NCBI GenBank assembly: GCA_023382675.1
Contig: JAHDWN010000012.1
Location: 1-64,000, forward strand
Source of the DNA: Anaerolineae bacterium
GTDB taxonomy: Bacteria > Chloroflexota > Anaerolineae > Aggregatilineales > Phototrophicaceae
Reading direction: 5' to 3'
DNA: 64,000 nucleotides
The number at the start of each line of letters is the position of its first letter. Positions within the stretch are counted from its first letter, which is position 1. The notes under the pieces were generated by a model. The model was not told where the DNA came from. It ran no database searches and saw nothing but the letters and a program-made list of their open reading frames with translations. Made by a program: the position numbers and the translations under genes. This document shows, piece after piece, positions 34,330 through 43,558 of this stretch.

Positions 34330-35805
34330 TTGATGATGTCTATGACTCTATTCTCGCTGCTGACCGGGCTTTATGTGCTTTGCGCGCTCCTGCTGACAGC
34401 CTATGCGATGGGTACGCTCTTACTCTTGCTCGTCTACCTGTTTTATCGTCGGCAGCAGATTGTTATCCCGGAAGTTGAGGAGTGGCCGCGAGTTGCTTTT
34501 CAATTGCCCATCTTCAACGAGCGCTATGTCGTTGAAAGACTGCTGGATGCCGTCGCTGCTATCGACTATCCAGCCGAGCGCTTATTCATTCAGGTGCTGG
34601 ATGACTCGACCGACGCAACGGTCGAGGTGGTTGCCCGCAAAGTAGCAGAACTTCATTCACGCGGCATCCCGATCATGCATGTCCGCCGCCAACAACGCGA
34701 CGGGTACAAAGCGGGCGCGCTTGCTTATGGGCTTACGTTGTTAGATGTCGATTACGCTGCGGTGTTAGATGCGGATTTCATGCCGCCGGTGGATTTCCTG
34801 AAAAAAACTATTCCACACCTCATCCACAATCCACATCTTGCGCTCGTCCAGGGGCGGTGGGGTCATCTAAATCCGTTCGATAATCTGCTCACTCGTGGTC
34901 AGACGCTGGCATTGGACGGGCATTTTGTCGTCGAACAAACCGCACGTAATCGAGCGGGATTCCTGATGAATTTCAATGGCAGCGCCGGGATTTGGCGGGT
35001 TAAGGCCATTCAAGACGTAGGGGGCTGGCAGTCCACCACGCTTTCAGAAGACCTCGATTTGAGTTATCGCGCGCAACTGGGGGGGTGGGAATGTCTCTAC
35101 CTGCCTGGCGTGGTCGTGCCTGCCGAGCTGCCCCCTCAGATCGCCGCTTACAAGCAGCAGCAGTCTCGCTGGGCCAAGGGCGGATCGCAATGTCTGCGTC
35201 GCCTGTTCATTCCTGTTTGGAGCAGCAGGCGCTTATCGCTGCTCCAGCGCTTGATGGCGACCATGCATCTGGCGCAATATATGGTGCATCCCTTGATCAT
35301 TCTGCTGGTCGTTCTGACACCCATTCTCATTCTGAATCAGCAGCTTCAGATGCTCAATCTCGGCTTTCTTGGTCTGGCCGGGCTTGGCCCGCCACTGGTC
35401 TTTGTCATCAGCCAATACGATCTCTATGACGATTGGCGTAAACGACTGCTCGCGTTCCCTATCTTGCTCATCCTCGGCACAGGCATGGCATACAGCAATG
35501 CGGTTGCGGCTATCGATGGCCTTGTGAGCAAGCGTGTCGAGTTCCACCGTACGCCCAAATTCGCTCATCATTGGCAGAGCAACGAATATGCCCTGTCGCT
35601 CAACAGCACCGCCTATGTTGAAGCATTCCTCTCCGTCTACGCTTTATGTGGGGCATGGATAGCCTTTCACAGATTGCCCGCCATCGTTCCCTATCTGTTA
35701 CTATATGGTCTGGCATTTGGGACGGTCTTCTTCTGGGGCGTTCTGGACCAATTTGCCCTGCGTAAAGCCAGTCGTCACACGCCGCCACTACAGAATCGAG
35801 TTTGA
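34330..35805 (+). CDS. Processive-type family 2 glycosyltransferase, membrane
   Basis: The 491-residue protein has one or two N-terminal membrane segments (about 5-40), then a GT2 domain with FQLPIFNE, VLDDSTDAT, a DAD metal motif in VLDADFMPP, the TED acid in TLSEDLDL and QQSRWAKG (QxxRW). Four or more C-terminal membrane segments follow. This matches the cellulose-synthase-like/CslA mannan-synthase group, which polymerises beta-linked sugars while extruding the chain. The polymer here is unknown. A TauE-like transporter starts four bases after its stop. Confidence 0.9.
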   Translation: MMMSMTLFSLLTGLYVLCALLLTAYAMGTLLLLLVYLFYRRQQIVIPEVEEWPRVAFQLPIFNERYVVERLLDAVAAIDYPAERLFIQVLDDSTDATVEVVARKVAELHSRGIPIMHVRRQQRDGYKAGALAYGLTLLDVDYAAVLDADFMPPVDFLKKTIPHLIHNPHLALVQGRWGHLNPFDNLLTRGQTLALDGHFVVEQTARNRAGFLMNFNGSAGIWRVKAIQDVGGWQSTTLSEDLDLSYRAQLGGWECLYLPGVVVPAELPPQIAAYKQQQSRWAKGGSQCLRRLFIPVWSSRRLSLLQRLMATMHLAQYMVHPLIILLVVLTPILILNQQLQMLNLGFLGLAGLGPPLVFVISQYDLYDDWRKRLLAFPILLILGTGMAYSNAVAAIDGLVSKRVEFHRTPKFAHHWQSNEYALSLNSTAYVEAFLSVYALCGAWIAFHRLPAIVPYLLLYGLAFGTVFFWGVLDQFALRKASRHTPPLQNRV

Positions 35806-35809
35806 CCTC

Positions 35810-36613
35810 ATGCCAATTGCACTGTTCGTTTTGGGCTTCGTCGCCGGTATCGCTTCCGGGATGTTTGGTATCGGTGGAGGCGTCATTATTGTCCCGGTGC
35901 TGGTCACTGTGTTGGGTTTTGCCCTTCAGCAGGCCACCGGCACCTCTCTTGCTGCATTGTTAATGCCGGTGGGCATCTTCGCTGTCCTAGAGTATCGCCG
36001 TGCCAATAAACTCAGTCTGAGAGCGGCGGCATGGATCGCAGCAGGGTTAGCAATTGGCGCGATTTTTGGGGCCAATGTAGCACTCAGTCTGCCGTCGGCA
36101 ACGCTGCGCCAAATATATGGCGTCTTTCTGCTCTACGCGAGCTGGCGCTTTGTCGAGCCGCGGAAATGGTTAGCCGAAATACGCGGGCAGGCCAATACAG
36201 CGGCGTCTGCGCCTGAACCGGCAACGATGGTTGCCTGGTACTGGCTTGCATTACTGGGCGTTGTCGCTGGCGTCGCTTCTGGGATGTTTGGCATCGGCGG
36301 TGGCGTGATTATCGTGCCAGCGCTCGTTGGGTTGCTCCGTTTCGATCAGAAGACGGCGGCGGGCACTTCGCTCGCGGCACTGCTGCTGCCGGTCAGTCTC
36401 GGCGGCGTGATCGTCTACTACCAATCCGGGCAGCTTGATCTAGGCGTGGCCTTTGCGGTCGCTCTGGGGCTTGTGGTGGGCGCATTCGCGGGCGCACGCA
36501 TTGCCCTCGGACTGCCGTCGAAAACCATCAAACGGATATACGGCATTTTCCTGCTATTCGTCGGCCTGTACTTTATCTTTCGCGATTTTCTATTTCTTGC
36601 AGCCACTCGCTGA
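35810..36613 (+). CDS. TauE/SafE-family (TSUP) membrane transporter
   Basis: The ATG at 35810 lies four bases after the GT2 stop; the frame is open earlier but inside the GT2 gene. The 267-residue protein has about eight membrane segments in two halves, each starting with SGMFGIGGGVIIVP, the duplicated TSUP signature. Members export sulfite, sulfoacetate or other organic anions. The substrate is unknown. Its 3' end overlaps the convergent hydrolase gene by 41 bases. Confidence 0.9.
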   Translation: MPIALFVLGFVAGIASGMFGIGGGVIIVPVLVTVLGFALQQATGTSLAALLMPVGIFAVLEYRRANKLSLRAAAWIAAGLAIGAIFGANVALSLPSATLRQIYGVFLLYASWRFVEPRKWLAEIRGQANTAASAPEPATMVAWYWLALLGVVAGVASGMFGIGGGVIIVPALVGLLRFDQKTAAGTSLAALLLPVSLGGVIVYYQSGQLDLGVAFAVALGLVVGAFAGARIALGLPSKTIKRIYGIFLLFVGLYFIFRDFLFLAATR

Positions 36614-37427
36614 TCAGACGCCGCGTTTCATCCGGCGCTGTGAGTGGAAACAGATGACCGTGTCCAGCAACTTCTGCATAGGTCATGTCCGGCAACTGGC
36701 GTTGTAGGCGGATTGCTGCCGGAAGAGTTAACGTATCGCTGCGCCCGCCGCGCAGGAGCAGGATAGGCAGTTTGCCGCGCACCTGGCGGACATAGCGCCA
36801 GGTGGTGGTGAGCACGGTCTCGTAGTAGCGCGCTTCCCAGGCAGGCGACCAGGTGAGTTCGACGCCGCTGCCGTCCGCTGCTGGGCGTGTCATGCTCTCC
36901 GCATACAAGCGGAGTGTCGCTTCCGACCAGTCGCTAAAAAGCCGACGTTTGCGCCAATAATCATATGCTGCATCAACACTTTCGAAGTGATTGCGACGGT
37001 TCAAGGCTGAGCGGACGAGGGGCATCCGTTTTTGCAGGCCCAATATCTGCATCATGAGCAAGATCGTTAATTGACCTGGCAGGAAGATGGTCGGATCAAG
37101 CATGATCAATGCACGAAACCGAGCAGGGTCTCGCGTAGCCGCTACGAGTGAGGCCACTGCGCCAAACGAATGTCCGACAGCAATCACGCGCTCGATCTCT
37201 TGGTTGCGAAGTCCCGCCAGCAAATCCTCGGCCAGATCGCGCCAGGAACGTGTGCTTTCCAGGGATGGCGGGTTGCTCCACAAGGCGCGCGGAGGCAAAC
37301 TGATGACGCGATACTCGCTGGTGAACGGTGCCATCAAGGGAATATACGTTTCCGGCGGGAAGCCATTGGCGACTGCCAGATGAATGACTGCCCCCGATCC
37401 GCCATATTCATAGAGCGTTTGCGGCAT
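36573..37427 (-). CDS. Alpha/beta hydrolase
   Basis: The start ATG at 37427 is behind TGGAG; the upstream ATG at 37451 has no ribosome site. The 284-residue protein has the nucleophile elbow GHSFGAVAS (G-x-S-x-G), preceded by a VIAVGHSFG strand. A late acidic region and a C-terminal GHGHLFP supply the catalytic His. It could be an esterase, lipase or C-C hydrolase. The last 41 bases overlap the TSUP gene on the other strand. Confidence 0.85.
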   Translation of the reverse strand: MPQTLYEYGGSGAVIHLAVANGFPPETYIPLMAPFTSEYRVISLPPRALWSNPPSLESTRSWRDLAEDLLAGLRNQEIERVIAVGHSFGAVASLVAATRDPARFRALIMLDPTIFLPGQLTILLMMQILGLQKRMPLVRSALNRRNHFESVDAAYDYWRKRRLFSDWSEATLRLYAESMTRPAADGSGVELTWSPAWEARYYETVLTTTWRYVRQVRGKLPILLLRGGRSDTLTLPAAIRLQRQLPDMTYAEVAGHGHLFPLTAPDETRRLISEWLQEIENRER

Positions 37428-37501
37428 AGTAGTAGACTCCAGTGCGCGCATCCACGTGTCTGGATGGGCGAAAGCAGATGTGATTGAAGGACAATCAGGA
37501 C

Positions 37502-38359
37502 GTGAACAACTTGTCGGTCGTCGTCGTCAACTATAACACGCGGGAAGATCTTCGCGCCTGCCTACATGCCCTGCGCGGCAGCAGCCTTCAGCCTGAGATT
37601 ATCGTGGTTGACAATGCTTCCAGCGACGACAGCGCGGCGATGGTGCGTTCGGAATTCGGCGAGGTCAAGCTGATCGCGCCAGGGCGTAATACCTGGTACT
37701 GTGGCGGCAATAATCTGGGTGTTGCAGCCGCTGAGAAAGACTACGTTCTCCTGCTCAATCCTGATACCGTCGTCCAACCAGATGCGCTCGCTGTGATGCT
37801 GACCTTCCTGGAAATGCATTCAGATTACGCCGGTGTGACGATGCAGCTCCGTTATCCAGATGGCGCCATACAACGCACCTGCTCGCGGCGACTTACGCTG
37901 GAATACCTGCTGCTCACGCACACTGTGCTGGGATGGCTGCTGCCGGGCGCGAGGCGAACGGCAGAGGCGGCACATTGGTATGCCGGGTGGGAGCGTGACC
38001 GCGATTATGATGTCGAAACCATGCCCGGTTCCTGCACGCTCATGCGCCGCAACGATCTTGAATATGACGAAGATTTGCTGCTCTATTTCCCGGAGGATGA
38101 TCTTGCGCGCCGGTTCACGGGGCGCAAATTTCGCTTTCTGGCGTCCACATACATCACCCACCGTGAAAAATCGGCCACGCGGAGTTGGCATGCTATCGAG
38201 ATTTATTACCGGGATTTGATGGTGTTCATGCGCAAACACTTTGGTCAACCAGCCCGTCTGGTGCTCTGGCTACTCTCGCGTCCACTCTACTGGGGGATGG
38301 CGCTTCGCTGGCGGATCAAACCGCCCGGCGATCAGCGCACAAGGAGATCGACTACATGA
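37502..38359 (+). CDS. Family 2 glycosyltransferase (rhamnosyltransferase-like)
   Basis: The GTG at 37502 was chosen for its position behind GAAGGA; a TTG 18 bases earlier is possible. The 285-residue GT2 has VVVNYNTRED at the start, VDNASSDDS, and LLLNPDTVVQPD with the metal-binding Asp, typical of cytoplasmic rhamnosyl- or other sugar transferases for surface polysaccharide. Its stop overlaps the ASCH gene (ATGA, 38356-38359). No membrane segment is certain, though the C-terminal RLVLWLLSRPLYWGMAL may associate with the membrane. Confidence 0.88.
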   Translation: MNNLSVVVVNYNTREDLRACLHALRGSSLQPEIIVVDNASSDDSAAMVRSEFGEVKLIAPGRNTWYCGGNNLGVAAAEKDYVLLLNPDTVVQPDALAVMLTFLEMHSDYAGVTMQLRYPDGAIQRTCSRRLTLEYLLLTHTVLGWLLPGARRTAEAAHWYAGWERDRDYDVETMPGSCTLMRRNDLEYDEDLLLYFPEDDLARRFTGRKFRFLASTYITHREKSATRSWHAIEIYYRDLMVFMRKHFGQPARLVLWLLSRPLYWGMALRWRIKPPGDQRTRRSTT

Positions 38360-38829
38360 CCCAGCCTGACCATATCCAGGCCTACTGGCAAGCCTTCCTG
38401 GACAGTCTGAAGAACGAGGTACATCTGGCCGTCTATGAAGCCTGGTCATTCGGAGATAGCGCCGAGATGGCGGACAGGCTGGGCGCGCTCGTCAAGGCCG
38501 GTATCAAGACGGCTACCGCAGGCCTGGCCTGGGAATACGAACACGATGGCGTCTCTCTCCCTCAAGCTGGCGGATACAGCGTCATTCTGGATGGTGCCGG
38601 TATGCCTCTCTGCATCATCCAGACGACTGAAGTATCGCTCAAACCGTTTCAGGAGGTCGATGCGCAATTTGCTTATGATGAAGGTGAGGGCGACCGTTCG
38701 CTGGCCTATTGGCGTCAGGTGCATTGGCAATTCTTCTCGCGCGTCTGTTCAGCGATCAATCGTCTCCCGCAGGAAGACATGCCGGTTGTCTGCGAGCGAT
38801 TTCGGCTTGTATATGGTCTGGACAAGTAG
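38356..38829 (+). CDS. ASCH-domain protein (YqfB-like)
   Basis: The ATG at 38356 overlaps the GT2 stop. The 157-residue protein has the ASCH hallmarks KTATAGLAWEYE, CIIQTTEV and EGEGDRSLAYWR, with HWQFF and VCERFRLVY after. ASCH domains resemble the PUA fold and bind RNA or nucleotides; YqfB hydrolyses N4-acetylcytidine. Length is normal. Coupling to the GT2 is likely operon history rather than shared function. Confidence 0.88.
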   Translation: MTQPDHIQAYWQAFLDSLKNEVHLAVYEAWSFGDSAEMADRLGALVKAGIKTATAGLAWEYEHDGVSLPQAGGYSVILDGAGMPLCIIQTTEVSLKPFQEVDAQFAYDEGEGDRSLAYWRQVHWQFFSRVCSAINRLPQEDMPVVCERFRLVYGLDK

Positions 38830-38950
38830 TTTCGTACACAGTGTCGGATCGCGCTTGCCAAATTTGCTACCGACTGAGCGATGTTGTTTTGGTGAATCTG
38901 TGCATAATTCGTTCAGCTTTTTGGGCAATTTTCTCCAATAGGGCTTAATC

Positions 38951-40111
38951 ATGCGCAACTTCGTCGCCACTAGAATCAACGAGCTTCGCCCTTCCGGTAT
39001 CCGCCGCTATTTTGAAATCGCTTCGACGATGGAAGATGTGGTGACACTCGGCATCGGTGAACCCAATTTCGTGACCCCTGACCACATCATGGAAGCTGGC
39101 ATCGCATCCTTACGGCGGGGCGAAACTGGTTACACATCGAATGCGGGTTTGATCGAACTGCGGCGCGCGATTGCAGCCTATGTCGAACGGCTCTATGGCC
39201 TGCACTATGATCCTCGCAGCGAAGTGCTTGTGACCGTGGGCGTAAGCGAAGGGCTGTGGCTGGCGCTCAAGGCGGTGGTCGATCCGGGTGATGAAGTCCT
39301 GGTGGTGGAGCCGTGCTTCGTTTCGAACGCTGCCGCCGTTGAAATGGTTGGCGGTATCCCTGTGCGAGTCAGTACCAGCATTGAGCACGAATTCCAGGTT
39401 ACAGGTGAAGCGCTGGAAGCAGCCATTACCTCACGCACCAAAGCGATTTTGATCAGCTATCCCAACAACCCAACCGGCGCGGTGTTGACCTACGAACATA
39501 TGCAGCAAGTCGCCTCGGTGGCAGAAAAATACGATCTCGTCGTGATCTCGGATGAGATTTATGAGCGACTCGTCTACGACTTCGAGCACATCAACTTTGC
39601 CACGCTGCCCGGTATGTACGACCGCACGATCGTCCTCAGCGGCATGAGCAAGGCCTTTGCCATGACCGGCTGGCGTATTGGCTATGCGACTGCACCGCGA
39701 CCGCTGATGGATGCTATGTACAAACTGCACCAATATCTAATCATGTCCGCACCAACGATGGGGCAGGTCGCCGCTCTCCAGGCGCTTCTGCATGGCGAGC
39801 TGGATGTGCAGCATATGCGTGCGCAGTATGATCGACGGCGCAAAATGATTGTCGATGGATTCAATCAGCTTGGCCTCACCTGCTTCGAGCCGCGCGGCGC
39901 ATTCTATGCTTTTCCCAATATTGCCGTCACGGGCATGAACGATGAGGAATTCTGTGATCGCCTGCTCCACGATGCACGGGTCGCCGTTATTCCAGGCAGC
40001 GCTTTCGGCGAAAGCGGGACGGGTTTCATCCGCGCGAGTTATGCTACGAGCGATGAAAACGTCGAATGTGCATTGGAGCGTATGCATCACTTTATGCTCC
40101 AACATGCTTGA
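38951..40111 (+). CDS. PLP-dependent aminotransferase, class I/II
   Basis: The 386-residue protein follows the type I fold. It has YPNNPTGAVL (PLP-binding Asn), SDEIYERLVY (the Asp that pairs with the pyridine N, and Tyr), and the Schiff-base Lys in SGMSKAFAMTGWRIG. It is most like PatA-type or aspartate-family aminotransferases, including those of N-acetyl-LL-diaminopimelate metabolism. The exact amino donor is not determinable. The 121 bases before it hold no further gene. Confidence 0.9.
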   Translation: MRNFVATRINELRPSGIRRYFEIASTMEDVVTLGIGEPNFVTPDHIMEAGIASLRRGETGYTSNAGLIELRRAIAAYVERLYGLHYDPRSEVLVTVGVSEGLWLALKAVVDPGDEVLVVEPCFVSNAAAVEMVGGIPVRVSTSIEHEFQVTGEALEAAITSRTKAILISYPNNPTGAVLTYEHMQQVASVAEKYDLVVISDEIYERLVYDFEHINFATLPGMYDRTIVLSGMSKAFAMTGWRIGYATAPRPLMDAMYKLHQYLIMSAPTMGQVAALQALLHGELDVQHMRAQYDRRRKMIVDGFNQLGLTCFEPRGAFYAFPNIAVTGMNDEEFCDRLLHDARVAVIPGSAFGESGTGFIRASYATSDENVECALERMHHFMLQHA

Positions 40112-40191
40112 AAAATCGCACAGCTTGTGGTGCGTAAAGGGGAAGAGGCGCATAGCGTAGACATTTCTATACGACATTGATTTCTTACGTT

Positions 40192-40275
40192 CTGAGCAGT
40201 CTTTTTGCGTTGATAATGATAATGACTATTATCGATCAAGCGGATCGGATAATTGATAACGCAAAAACTGCTCAG
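40192..40275 (+). promoter_or_regulatory. Long inverted repeat with GATAAT palindrome before the sensor kinase
   Basis: CTGAGCAG (40192-40199) and TTTTTGCGTT (40202-40211) pair with AACGCAAAAA (40258-40267) and CTGCTCAG (40268-40275), giving 18 pairs with one two-base bulge. The 46-base centre contains GATAAT-GACT-ATTATC (40218-40233) and another GATAAT at 40248. The right arm ends eight bases before the TTG start at 40284 and covers the weak CAGG ribosome site. The repeat could control translation, or serve as a repressor site; GATAAT runs resemble iron-regulator (Fur-type) boxes. Confidence 0.6.
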
Positions 40276-40283
40276 GCGTTACC

Positions 40284-42689
40284 TTGCACTCACGAACACC
40301 ACCTGTCCTTGTCGTGGATGGGGATAACCAGCGATTATCAGAAACGCGTGGCTGGCTTTCGCAAGAAGGGTTCCAGTTACTGGACTCGGCGAGCGCGTCT
40401 GAAACCCTGCATATTTTAGACACGCTTCAGCCTATCCTCCTTGTCTTAGGCCATAAGTTGAGCGATGGCGAAGGCATCCGACTCTGCGCAAACCTCAAAG
40501 CCGATCAGAAAACCGCCCATATTCCCATTCTGATGCTCGGCCCGCAGAAATCGAGATGGATTGAAGATGCATTTGCCGCTGGCGCAGATGATGTGTGTAC
40601 TTTTCCGACTCACGAAGCTGTACTGCGTCGGCGTATCCGGCTCCTCATTGACATAGAGGACCAACGGCAAAAGGCGACAAAGAGTAAGCGCCGGGCGCAC
40701 CAACTCTTTCATAATAACCGCGCGGTTATGCTGCTGGTGAATCCAAACTCAGGGCAAATCGTCGATGCCAATCGTGCAGCCTGCGCCTATTATGGCTACA
40801 GCCGCCAGCAATTGCTCTCGATGTCTCTGCTTGATTTGGATGCGCCGGCGATGCCGAAGTCAGAGATTACAGAAACCACCAATATCACCTTCCGGCAGCG
40901 ACTTGCAAACGGCGAGTATCGCGATGTGGTGGCTTATAACGGCCCTGTCGAAACCGGCGCTCGCAAATATATCTGCATGATTATCCACGATGTCACGAAG
41001 CGTAAATTGGCGCAGGTAGCCGAGATTCATCAGCGCGCCATGGCATCGGCGCTGCGCGAAATTGCCGCTGACATCGTCAAAACCCTCGACCATGACGAGG
41101 TGCTGGATCGTATCTTCGCGAATATGCAGCACATCATCGCGTTTCAGGGCGCGAGTGTTATGCTTGTCGATGGCAAGCTTACATGGACGCGGCGGCTAAA
41201 GGGCTACGACGATCATGACTTCGATATGTCAACCATCGAGGATATTCGTTGGCCTATCGACGCCACACATACCTTGCGAACCGTGATTGAAACTGGCGTG
41301 CCAATTATCATCTCGGACGTTCAATTGGATCCTAATTGGATAACCGTGCCTGGGTTGGAGTGGGTACGGTCTCATATCACCGCGCCGATTCGATTGGGAA
41401 CACGCACAATTGGGTTCTTGAATGTCGATAGCCCAACACCTGATGCCTATTCCGAGGCAGACGCCGAGCGCTTACAAGCATTTGCTGATCAGGCGGCGAT
41501 TGCGATCAACAATGCCGATCTGTATAGTCGCCTCAATGACCAGGCCGAGCGTCTCGAAGCGCATGTAGCGGAACGCACAGAAGAGCTTGAGCACGAACGC
41601 GCACAGTTGAATGCCATTCTCGATTCCATGACCGAGGGCGTTGTCTATGCAGAACCTGTGGATGGCAAGATGCACGTGCGGTTCGTCAATGCCGCCTTGA
41701 TTACTTTGACAGGGTATGAGGAAGGTGAGTGGTTAGGTGCATCGCCGGCTATTTTTGCGCAGAGCAATCCTGATGGACAACCGCTGGCGACTGTCGCCCG
41801 CACGATCATCGAACGGTTGGTTGCTCAGCCACGCTGGCAAGTTGAAACCCGCGTTGTTCGAAAAGATAAATCTTCATTTCTGGCAAACATTTCGGCAGCC
41901 CGACTGGTCGATCCAGAGGGGAAATTGGTTGGCGTGGTTGGCGTTGTCCACGACATCAGCAAAGAAAAGGCGCTTGCTGAACAGCGATCTCGCTTTGTGG
42001 CACATGCCTCGCATGAGTTAAGAACGCCACTGACAAATGCAAAGACACGCCTGTACTTGCTAAAAAAACAGCCTGAGAGAATGGCCGATCATCTCGGCGT
42101 GCTGGAAGCAGTCGTAGATAACATGCGGGAATTGGTCGAGGATATGCTTGACCTGTCGCGTCTCGAACGGAATCTTATGACTCTGAAAACAGAGACAACC
42201 GATCTGGTTCCATTCGTGCGTGAACTGGTCGAGCTTCAACGTGTCGAAGCCGAGGGGAAAATGCTCACCCTCTGTTATGAGACCGCCACAGAGCCAGTTC
42301 TGGCGCTTGTGGACACCAAAAGGCTTGCGCGCGTCATCACAAATCTGCTTGTCAATGCCATCAACTATACGCCCGAAGGCGGCACAATCACGGCGCGGTT
42401 GTTGTCGGGCATTCATGATCCCGTGATTGGCACCTGTGCGAAGATAGAGATCGAAGACAATGGTATAGGCATCGCCGAGGACAATCTGGAGAACGTATTT
42501 CAGCCGTTCTTTCGCGTGCCCAGTGAAGTTCAAGGGACAGGGTTGGGATTAAGTATTGCACGTGAGATCGTCCAAATTCATGGTGGCGACATACACATCA
42601 GCAGCGCGTTGGGGCTAGGAAGCAGCTTTGCGATTGTTCTCCCTCAACTCGTACCTGAAACCCCCAAATTGACGGAGGCAGAAGCGTGA
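40284..42689 (+). CDS. Multi-domain sensor histidine kinase with degenerate receiver
   Basis: The 801-residue soluble protein has, in order: a receiver-like domain (1-125), a PAS domain (about 145-260), a GAF domain (about 275-420), a short coiled coil, a second PAS (about 445-570), HisKA with phospho-His577 in HASHELRTPL, and a HATPase with NLLVNAINYTP, DNGIGIA and GTGLGLSIA. The receiver lacks the phospho-Asp (Gly56), the Thr (Gly86) and the Lys (Phe107), so it cannot be phosphorylated normally. The start is TTG at 40284 behind a long inverted repeat. It is coupled to a TPR gene. Confidence 0.9.
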   Translation: MHSRTPPVLVVDGDNQRLSETRGWLSQEGFQLLDSASASETLHILDTLQPILLVLGHKLSDGEGIRLCANLKADQKTAHIPILMLGPQKSRWIEDAFAAGADDVCTFPTHEAVLRRRIRLLIDIEDQRQKATKSKRRAHQLFHNNRAVMLLVNPNSGQIVDANRAACAYYGYSRQQLLSMSLLDLDAPAMPKSEITETTNITFRQRLANGEYRDVVAYNGPVETGARKYICMIIHDVTKRKLAQVAEIHQRAMASALREIAADIVKTLDHDEVLDRIFANMQHIIAFQGASVMLVDGKLTWTRRLKGYDDHDFDMSTIEDIRWPIDATHTLRTVIETGVPIIISDVQLDPNWITVPGLEWVRSHITAPIRLGTRTIGFLNVDSPTPDAYSEADAERLQAFADQAAIAINNADLYSRLNDQAERLEAHVAERTEELEHERAQLNAILDSMTEGVVYAEPVDGKMHVRFVNAALITLTGYEEGEWLGASPAIFAQSNPDGQPLATVARTIIERLVAQPRWQVETRVVRKDKSSFLANISAARLVDPEGKLVGVVGVVHDISKEKALAEQRSRFVAHASHELRTPLTNAKTRLYLLKKQPERMADHLGVLEAVVDNMRELVEDMLDLSRLERNLMTLKTETTDLVPFVRELVELQRVEAEGKMLTLCYETATEPVLALVDTKRLARVITNLLVNAINYTPEGGTITARLLSGIHDPVIGTCAKIEIEDNGIGIAEDNLENVFQPFFRVPSEVQGTGLGLSIAREIVQIHGGDIHISSALGLGSSFAIVLPQLVPETPKLTEAEA

Positions 42690-43510
42690 CTACCTACACA
42701 CCTCTTCAAAAGGCGCAGGCCTTCATCGATGCCGGTGAACTCACTGAAGCGCTGAATACGCTCAACGAAGCGATTTCTGCGGAAACAAATGATGAGGTTC
42801 TACGTCTTCGGGCAGCCATCTGCCGCCGCTTGAAGGGCGAAGAACACTTGCGCGCTGCGGCGCTTGATCTGGAACGTCTCAGCGATCCCACTAGCGCCGA
42901 CTACGTGGAACAGTCGATTATCTTCGAGCAACTAGGCGATTTTGCCGCGGCGATCCGCGCCATGATGGTGGCAACCGATCTGGCCGGGGGGCCGACAGAG
43001 CGAAATCGCTTGACCGAACAGCATGTGCGCCTTTTGCTGACACGCGGAGATACTCACTCTGCGCTGGAGCTGGCACGCAAGCAGCCCAAGACCTGGCGCT
43101 GGATGCAGTGGATGGGCGATATCGCTGCGCGCGCGGGCGATTATCCCCTGGCGGCGCGTTCCTACAGCGAGTCGCTCACGATGCTGGTTGACACGACCAG
43201 CGCGGATGATCGCTTTGTCGATGGATTTCGCGCCCGGCTGCTGCTGGCTCGCGCCGATGCCCAGCGCCGCAGCGGTCAATTGGAGTTTGCCGATGCCGAT
43301 TACGTGTCGGCTGGGCTGATCACGCCAACCGATCAGATGATCCCCTTCAACCGCGGCTTGATCGCCTGGGAACGCGGCGACCGGGATACGGCGCTACAAT
43401 TGTGCCGATCTGCCATAGAGCGCGCGAGCGAGCCGATGCAGGATTACATGCGACGTGCCCTGCTCGAACTGCCCGAATATGAGCCGATCCTGAAGGCCAT
43501 CGACGGCTAG
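42686..43510 (+). CDS. TPR protein coupled to the sensor kinase
   Basis: The GTG start at 42686 overlaps the kinase stop (GTGA). The 274-residue protein has repeated helix pairs of TPR character (AQAFIDAGELTEALNTLNE, AARAGDYPLAARSYSESL, IAWERGDRDTALQLCRSAI). No signal or membrane segment is present. It may act as a docking partner or output scaffold for the kinase, which has no response regulator beside it; that is an inference from coupling. Confidence 0.85.
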   Translation: MTTYTPLQKAQAFIDAGELTEALNTLNEAISAETNDEVLRLRAAICRRLKGEEHLRAAALDLERLSDPTSADYVEQSIIFEQLGDFAAAIRAMMVATDLAGGPTERNRLTEQHVRLLLTRGDTHSALELARKQPKTWRWMQWMGDIAARAGDYPLAARSYSESLTMLVDTTSADDRFVDGFRARLLLARADAQRRSGQLEFADADYVSAGLITPTDQMIPFNRGLIAWERGDRDTALQLCRSAIERASEPMQDYMRRALLELPEYEPILKAIDG

Positions 43511-43558
43511 CGCGGCACTGATCTCAACTTTGCCCCGAACAATCCAATCCAGATTTGT

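Noticed and set aside
40212-40233. Firm call of a Fur box
   Set aside because: The third hexamer is shifted from the classical 19-base layout and no Fur gene or iron gene is nearby, so it is kept only as a possibility in the findings.
40177-40419. 80-codon frame running through the inverted repeat into the sensor kinase
   Set aside because: It overlaps the kinase receiver domain in another frame and its hydrophobic start is simply the AT-rich repeat translated.
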